Below are positions 6,032-9,561 of a DNA stretch of 9,561 bases, in pieces (the first letter of the stretch is position 1; each line of letters starts with the position of its first letter). A model generated the notes under the pieces. The model was not told where the DNA came from. It was given only the letters and a program-made list of their open reading frames with translations, and ran no database searches. The translations under genes were made by a program, and so were the position numbers. The DNA is from Octadecabacter sp. (GTDB lineage Bacteria > Pseudomonadota > Alphaproteobacteria > Rhodobacterales > Rhodobacteraceae): positions 4,111 to 13,671 of the forward strand of contig DQCL01000284.1 in assembly GCA_003533975.1 (NCBI GenBank). The letters are read 5' to 3'.

Positions 6032-7075
6032 TCACAACAGCCCGTCAAATGGATTGTCTGGCGCATGGGATTCTGCCCAGCCAAAGAATTTCCAAGACTT
6101 CTCCATGTGCGGCGGCAGAGAGGCTTTGATCCAAAGCTCCTTACCCGTTTCAGGATGTTCAATTCGCAATGACCGCGCGTGTAAGTGCAGCTTACGGCCG
6201 ATTTCCTCGCCCATGCCAGCGCCCCACCCGTCGCCGGGGTTATCTTGCACTGCCGCAGAGCCGTATTTGCCGTCGCCAATGATCGGATGCCCAATCTCGG
6301 CCATATGTGCGCGAAGCTGGTGCGTCCGTCCTGTTACGGGCGTCATAGCAACCCAAGCCGTGCGATCCGCCAATGAGGTCAGAACAGTGTAATCCGTATG
6401 CGCGCGTTTGGCGCCCGTGGTTTTATCGACATCTTTGGGGTGGACGCACCGCATACGTTCGTTGTCGCCTTTCGCGCCGTGACCGCCTTGCTTCACCAGG
6501 CCATATTTGATCGAACCCAGCTTTGGAATCGGCACGCCAGCGACAAGCGCCCAGTAGATTTTCTCGGTGTTGCGGTGACGGAATGCTTCGGTAAGCGACT
6601 TGGCGGCCATGCGTGTACGCGCAAGGATCAGAACACCGGATGTATCTTTGTCGAGGCGGTGCACCAAGCGGGGTTTTTCGTCATAGCCAAACTTCAACGC
6701 CTCAGCGAACCCATCGACGTGGCGGAGCTGTTTGCTGCCGCCCTGCGTCGGTAGCCCTGCGGGCTTGTTCAGCGCGATCACGTGGTCGTCTTTATAAATC
6801 ACACAGCCTTGGATCAGCTCGATATCCGCCTTTTTCATGTCGCGAGGGCGGCTTTCGATTTGATCGGCGTCCGGCAGCGGTGGAATGCGGACCCTCTGGC
6901 CAACTTCAACACGCGTGTTGGACTTCACCCGCCCGCCTTCGACGCGGATCTCACCTTTGCGGCACATCTTTTCGATGCCGCCCTGCTGAAGATGTGGAAA
7001 GCGACGCTTCATCCAGCGATCAAGGCGCTGGTCGCCCTCATCTGGTCCGACGGTTAGGTTTTGAACGCGGCTCAT
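6032..7075 (-). CDS. rluC: RluA-family 23S rRNA pseudouridine synthase (RluC type)
   Basis: This enzyme isomerises specific uridines in 23S rRNA to pseudouridine. Residues about 15-65 form an S4 RNA-binding domain (DQRLDRWMKRRFP, then GEIRVEGGRVKSNTRVEVGQ). The catalytic domain follows: ALNKPAGLPTQGG (101-113), the motif HRLDKDTSGVLILA (139-152) with catalytic Asp142, the KIYWALVAG strand (172-180), and PVTGRTHQLRAHM (246-258) with IGDGKYG (266-272). All expected motifs are intact, and 347 residues fits the RluC subfamily in alphaproteobacteria. The start codon overlaps the crcB stop by four bases (ATGA), which indicates translational coupling. RluC versus RluD target specificity (positions 955/2504/2580 versus 1911/1915/1917 in E. 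coli numbering) cannot be settled by reading alone, so the symbol is provisional. Confidence 0.9.
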   Translation of the reverse strand: MSRVQNLTVGPDEGDQRLDRWMKRRFPHLQQGGIEKMCRKGEIRVEGGRVKSNTRVEVGQRVRIPPLPDADQIESRPRDMKKADIELIQGCVIYKDDHVIALNKPAGLPTQGGSKQLRHVDGFAEALKFGYDEKPRLVHRLDKDTSGVLILARTRMAAKSLTEAFRHRNTEKIYWALVAGVPIPKLGSIKYGLVKQGGHGAKGDNERMRCVHPKDVDKTTGAKRAHTDYTVLTSLADRTAWVAMTPVTGRTHQLRAHMAEIGHPIIGDGKYGSAAVQDNPGDGWGAGMGEEIGRKLHLHARSLRIEHPETGKELWIKASLPPHMEKSWKFFGWAESHAPDNPFDGLL

Positions 7076-7446
7076 GCCAGCAATCCTCTCATAAGGAAAA
7101 TTCCCGCGACGAGTGCCGCGATAGATAGGATAACGGACAGGATAACGTATATCGCGGCTTGCCCGACTTCGCCGCGTTCAAACAGAGTGTAAGCCTCAAG
7201 TGAGAACGCCGAAAACGTTGTGAAACCACCTAGAATACCCGTCATCAGGAATGGATTCAGATGGCTCAGCATTTTTTGCCCAAGGTAGACAACAGCCAGC
7301 CCCATCAAAAACGACCCGATTATGTTCACAGCCAACACACCCATAGGAAAACCACCTGTAGGGCGGAACATGGCGATGCCCACGCCGTAGCGGGCTGCAG
7401 CACCGATGGCACCGCCTAAAGCGACCTGAAAGACAGTTGGTATCAT
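7072..7446 (-). CDS. crcB: Fluoride ion channel CrcB (Fluc)
   Basis: CrcB/Fluc proteins are small dimeric inner-membrane channels that let toxic fluoride leave the cell. From the ATG at 7446 the protein has 124 residues, the usual size, with four membrane helices. Family motifs are present: GGAIGAAARY near the N-terminus, NIIGSFLMG in helix 2, and GILGGFTTFSAFSLE in helix 3, which contains the Phe/Thr/Ser residues lining the pore and the central Na+ site. A TTG at 7467 would add seven residues (MSAYDAP) in the same frame. Neither start has a clear ribosome-binding site; I prefer the ATG because the resulting N-terminus (MIPTVFQVALGG) matches typical members. The stop overlaps the rluC-like start by four bases. 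No fluoride riboswitch is apparent in the 30-bp gap upstream, which fits operon expression from rarA. Confidence 0.93.
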   Translation of the reverse strand: MIPTVFQVALGGAIGAAARYGVGIAMFRPTGGFPMGVLAVNIIGSFLMGLAVVYLGQKMLSHLNPFLMTGILGGFTTFSAFSLEAYTLFERGEVGQAAIYVILSVILSIAALVAGIFLMRGLLA

Positions 7447-7476
7447 GGGCGCGTCATATGCGCTCAACGCACAGAG

Positions 7477-8784
7477 TCAACCGTTGCGCTTGTCACGTAG
7501 CTTCGCAAAATAGTCGACACGCTTCTTTAAATCACGCTCAAACCCGCGATCGACAGGCAGATAATAGACGCCGCGCTTCATCCCGTCGGGGAAATAGTTA
7601 GCACCACTAAACCCGTCTTCTGCGTCATGGTCATAGGCGTAACCGTCACCATACCCAATGTCCTTCATCAAGGAGGTTGGCGCGTTCAGGATATGCTTGG
7701 GTGGTGGTTCTGATCCAGTTTGCGTCGCCGCATTCATCGCCGCCTTGTACGCGACATAAACCGCATTGGATTTCGGGGCGAGCGCGAGGTAGGTCAGCGC
7801 TTGCGCCAGTGCCAGCTCTCCTTCAGGGCTGCCAAGGCGTTCATAAGTTTGCCAAGCTTGTAGACAGATGTGCTGCGCCTGCGGATCGGCCAATCCGATA
7901 TCCTCAACAGCCATGCGGGTAATCCGCCGCGCTAGGAAACGCGGGTCTTCGCCGCCTTTCAGCATTCGTGCAAACCAATAAAGTGCAGCGTCCGGGTCGG
8001 ATCCGCGCACAGACTTATGGAGAGCGGATATAAGATTGTAGTGCTCGTCGCCGGACTTGTCATACCGAGCGGCGCGCTTCATCAAGCGGGTTGTTAGTGC
8101 GTCGGTGTCGAGCTTGCCGTCCACTTTCCACGCCGCGACCTGTTCGATCAGGTTCAACAGAGCACGCCCGTCTCCGTCCGCCATTTCCAGCAGGTTCTCA
8201 CGCGCGGGGCCGTCGAGGGGGAGTTTGCGGTCCAATTCAGCCTCGGCACGCTGGGCCATGCGCTCAAGGTCCGCAAGGGACAACCGTTCGAGGACAAGAA
8301 CCTGTGAACGTGACAAGACCGCGGCGTTCAACTCAAAGCTCGGGTTTTCCGTTGTCGCACCAACGAGCAGAATGGTGCCGTCTTCCATGTGCGGCAGAAA
8401 ACCGTCTTGCTGGGCTTTGTTGAAACGGTGAATCTCATCGACAAACAACAGTGTGCCTTTGCCGTTTTGCCGACGTATCTTAGCCGCTTCGAACACTTTG
8501 CGAAGCTCAGGAACGCCCGTAAAGATCGCGCTGATCTGAATGAAATGCAGATCGGTTTCATCGGCAAGCAGCCGCGCGATTGTCGTTTTCCCGACACCGG
8601 GCGGGCCCCAAAAGATCAAGGATGACAGGGATCCAGACGCGAGCATCACCCCAAGCGGAGCCTCAGGCCCAAGAACCTGTTCTTGTCCGATGACTTCCCC
8701 CAGATTGCGCGGACGCAACCTGTCCGCCAAAGGACGGGGCGCTGTGTCGGGCGTTGCAGCCCCAGAGTCGAAAAGATCAGCCAT
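7477..8784 (-). CDS. rarA: Replication-associated recombination protein RarA (MgsA), AAA+ ATPase
   Basis: RarA/MgsA is the bacterial relative of WRNIP1/Mgs1 and acts at stalled replication forks with SSB and the recombination machinery. The 435 residues are complete. [20 protein letters not shown] (17-36) is the family's N-terminal block; Walker A is GPPGVGKTT (60-68), Walker B is [10 protein letters not shown] (112-121), sensor 1 is VGATTENPS (141-149), SRSQ (158-161) carries the likely arginine finger, and [11 protein letters not shown] (204-214) covers sensor 2. The C-terminal tetramerisation region follows, with [18 protein letters not shown] (253-270), EDIGLADP (294-301) and PKSNAVY (337-343). 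The ATG at 8784 gives the expected MADLF start, although no good ribosome-binding site precedes it. It heads the probable rarA-crcB-rluC-atp12 unit, directly after the rplQ terminator. Confidence 0.97.
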   Translation of the reverse strand: MADLFDSGAATPDTAPRPLADRLRPRNLGEVIGQEQVLGPEAPLGVMLASGSLSSLIFWGPPGVGKTTIARLLADETDLHFIQISAIFTGVPELRKVFEAAKIRRQNGKGTLLFVDEIHRFNKAQQDGFLPHMEDGTILLVGATTENPSFELNAAVLSRSQVLVLERLSLADLERMAQRAEAELDRKLPLDGPARENLLEMADGDGRALLNLIEQVAAWKVDGKLDTDALTTRLMKRAARYDKSGDEHYNLISALHKSVRGSDPDAALYWFARMLKGGEDPRFLARRITRMAVEDIGLADPQAQHICLQAWQTYERLGSPEGELALAQALTYLALAPKSNAVYVAYKAAMNAATQTGSEPPPKHILNAPTSLMKDIGYGDGYAYDHDAEDGFSGANYFPDGMKRGVYYLPVDRGFERDLKKRVDYFAKLRDKRNG

Positions 8785-8823
8785 ATGTTAAACTAGTTCG
8801 TGGATGCTGATGCCACAACGCAA

Positions 8824-8850
8824 AAGGCCCGCCTGAAACAGACGGGCCTT
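8824..8850 (-). terminator. Intrinsic terminator of the rplQ operon
   Basis: AAGGCCCG (8824-8831) pairs with CGGGCCTT (8843-8850). After one C/A mismatch the stem continues with CTG (8833-8835) against CAG (8839-8841), leaving an AAA loop. In the direction of rplQ the stem ends in TTTT. It lies 21 bases after the rplQ stop and about 39 bases before the rarA start, so any separate rarA promoter must sit in or overlap this short interval. Confidence 0.87.
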
Positions 8851-8871
8851 CGCAAATTCTATTTGGGTTGC

Positions 8872-9291
8872 TTACGCTTCTGCTGCTTCTTCAGCTTCAA
8901 CGCGGGCTTTGTCGCCTGCGCCTTTCGCGTCAACGTCGCGGTCAACGAATTCGATGATCGCCATTGGCGCCATGTCACCGTAGCGGAAACCGGCTTTCAA
9001 CACGCGCACGTAACCACCTTGGCGGTCTTTGTAGCGTGGGCCCAGAATGTCGAACAATTTCGCGACATACTTGTCTTGCTTGAGCTGCGCATTGGCCTGA
9101 CGACGGGCGTGCAGGTCGCCGCGTTTCGCCAGTGTGATCATCTTTTCGATGATTGGGCGCAGTTCTTTTGCCTTAGGCAATGTTGTTTTGATTTGCTCAT
9201 GTTCGATGAGCGAGCCAGCCATGTTAGCCCACAAAGCCTTACGGTGTTCGTGGGTACGGTTTAGGCGGCGGTAACCTCGTGCGTGACGCAT
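8872..9291 (-). CDS. rplQ: 50S ribosomal protein L17
   Basis: L17 is a component of the large ribosomal subunit near the exit tunnel. The N-terminus [20 protein letters not shown] is diagnostic, followed by [24 protein letters not shown] (23-46), the block [19 protein letters not shown] (48-66), and near the end of the conserved fold [27 protein letters not shown] (92-118). At 139 residues it is typical of alphaproteobacteria, whose L17 carries a short Ala/Glu-rich tail (here the last 20 or so residues). The ATG at 9291 has GGAGAAG upstream. It follows rpoA, the standard order at the end of the S13-S11-alpha-L17 operon, and a strong terminator comes after it. Confidence 0.98.
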   Translation of the reverse strand: MRHARGYRRLNRTHEHRKALWANMAGSLIEHEQIKTTLPKAKELRPIIEKMITLAKRGDLHARRQANAQLKQDKYVAKLFDILGPRYKDRQGGYVRVLKAGFRYGDMAPMAIIEFVDRDVDAKGAGDKARVEAEEAAEA

Positions 9292-9310
9292 GTGTCTTCT
9301 CCAATAATGT

Positions 9311-9323
9311 GCCCTCTACGGGC
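9311..9323 (-). repeat. Short hairpin before the rplQ ribosome-binding site
   Basis: GCCC (9311-9314) and GGGC (9320-9323) can pair around five bases, ending about 20 bases before the rplQ start and close to its ribosome-binding site. The stem is only four pairs, so it could be chance. Confidence 0.25.
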
Positions 9324-9341
9324 TGTTTTGCTTTGTCTGGC

Positions 9342-9359
9342 ACCGGATGCGTGTCCGGT
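9342..9359. repeat. Inverted repeat ACCGGA/TCCGGT in the rpoA-rplQ spacer
   Basis: ACCGGA (9342-9347) and TCCGGT (9354-9359) are perfect inverted copies around six bases. In the transcript this is a GC-rich hairpin with a moderate loop and no T-run. The same CCGGAC core also occurs in the nearby 11-bp repeat array. Confidence 0.45.
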
Positions 9360-9369
9360 ACTCTCATTG

Positions 9370-9381
9370 GGTCATATGACC
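9370..9381. repeat. 12-bp perfect palindrome in the rpoA-rplQ spacer
   Basis: GGTCATATGACC reads the same on both strands. It has no loop, so as DNA it would suit a dimeric protein rather than an RNA hairpin. It sits between the 11-bp repeat array and the ACCGGA inverted repeat. The function is unknown. Confidence 0.4.
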
Positions 9382-9403
9382 AGTCGTTAACCCGATTTCC
9401 GGC

Positions 9404-9447
9404 GTATGGGTCCGGTATGGGTCGGGTATGGGTTTGGTATGGCTGGC
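9404..9447. repeat. Four-copy 11-bp tandem repeat between rpoA and rplQ
   Basis: GTATGG begins at 9404, 9415, 9426 and 9437, exactly 11 bases apart. The units are GTATGGGTCCG, GTATGGGTCGG, GTATGGGTTTG and GTATGGCTGGC: the first six bases are constant, the eighth is always T when the seventh is G, and the ends vary. It is non-coding as far as I can judge. One unit is about one DNA helical turn. Confidence 0.8.
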
Positions 9448-9461
9448 GACTGGCGCCAGCC
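9441..9461 (-). repeat. Hairpin just after the rpoA stop codon, without T-run
   Basis: GGCTGGCG (9441-9448) pairs with CGCCAGCC (9454-9461) around five bases. It starts about 10 bases after the rpoA stop and merges into the last 11-bp repeat unit. In the direction of transcription it is followed by ATACCAAACC, so it is not a standard terminator. It may protect the rpoA mRNA end or mark a processing point between rpoA and rplQ. Confidence 0.5.
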
Positions 9462-9471
9462 AAATCGTTAC

Positions 9472-9561
9472 TTAGAAAGAGTCTTCGAATTTCTTCGCAA
9501 GATCTTCGATGTTGTCCGGTGGCCAGTCCTCAACGTCCATGCCGAGGTGCAGACCCATGCC
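9472..9561 (-). CDS. rpoA: RNA polymerase alpha subunit, C-terminal end only
   Basis: The frame entering at base 9561 gives 29 residues ending in a TAA at 9472-9474: GMGLHLGMDVEDWPP then DNIEDLAKKFEDSF. This is the end of the alpha C-terminal domain and tail as found in Rhodobacterales (the pattern LGM-V--WPP-NIE-LAK-FED), and its place directly upstream of rplQ confirms it. The alpha C-terminal domain contacts promoter UP elements and transcription activators. The rest of the gene is outside the window. Confidence 0.93.
   Translation of the reverse strand, partial: GMGLHLGMDVEDWPPDNIEDLAKKFEDSF

Noticed and set aside
7447..7476. Fluoride riboswitch upstream of crcB
   Set aside because: The gap to rarA is only 30 bp, too short for the crcB riboswitch, and none of its motif is visible.
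9404..9447. CRISPR array
   Set aside because: The repeats are 11 bp with no unique spacers between them and there are no cas genes, so this is a simple tandem repeat.
9239..9463. Minus-strand open frame of 74 codons with Pro/Tyr/Thr repeats (PIPDPYA-like) covering the rpoA-rplQ spacer
   Set aside because: The repeats are just the 11-bp DNA array translated. It runs into rplQ in another frame, has no ribosome-binding site and ends inside the L17 gene.

Overview
The window looks like a chromosomal segment from an alphaproteobacterium of the Rhodobacterales (Roseobacter/Rhodobacter group). The reasons are the gene content and order (end of the rpoA-rplQ ribosomal operon, then rarA, crcB, an RluC-type pseudouridine synthase and an ATP12 chaperone, followed by a bztABCD amino-acid transporter), the moderately high GC by eye, and protein sequences typical of that group. 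The genus cannot be fixed from this sequence. Every gene I can support lies on the minus strand, so the biological reading order runs from high to low coordinates.

Region 9561-8785: the last 29 codons of rpoA, a 180-bp spacer full of short repeats and palindromes, and complete rplQ (ribosomal protein L17). A clear intrinsic terminator at 8824-8850 closes that operon. Region 8784-5315: rarA, crcB, an rluC-like gene and an atp12-like gene, packed with a 30-bp gap, a 4-bp overlap and a 9-bp gap. They look like one housekeeping transcription unit covering replication-fork maintenance, fluoride export, 23S rRNA modification and F1-ATPase assembly.

Region 5314-1: a 215-bp regulatory interval, then bztA (periplasmic binding protein), a 144-bp interval with two hairpins, bztB and bztC (the two membrane permeases) and the first 107 codons of bztD (the ATPase, cut by the window edge). 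Together they form a polar amino-acid (glutamate/glutamine/aspartate/asparagine type) ABC importer. The hairpins after bztA probably give the usual excess of binding protein over permease, and bztB, bztC and bztD are tightly coupled, with gaps of 1 and 11 bp.

The most unusual object is bztC. It encodes 789 residues where the family is normally about 400-440. The extra length is one block of about 355 residues (about 215-570): very acidic, rich in Ala, Glu, Ser and Leu, and probably coiled coil. It is inserted in frame just before the C-terminal MetI-like permease domain. Topology reasoning places it in the periplasm, facing the binding protein. Secondary points of interest are a perfectly phased four-copy 11-bp repeat between rpoA and rplQ, and palindromes and hairpins in the bztA leader. 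I saw no mobile elements, tRNA or rRNA genes, CRISPR arrays or pseudogenes.
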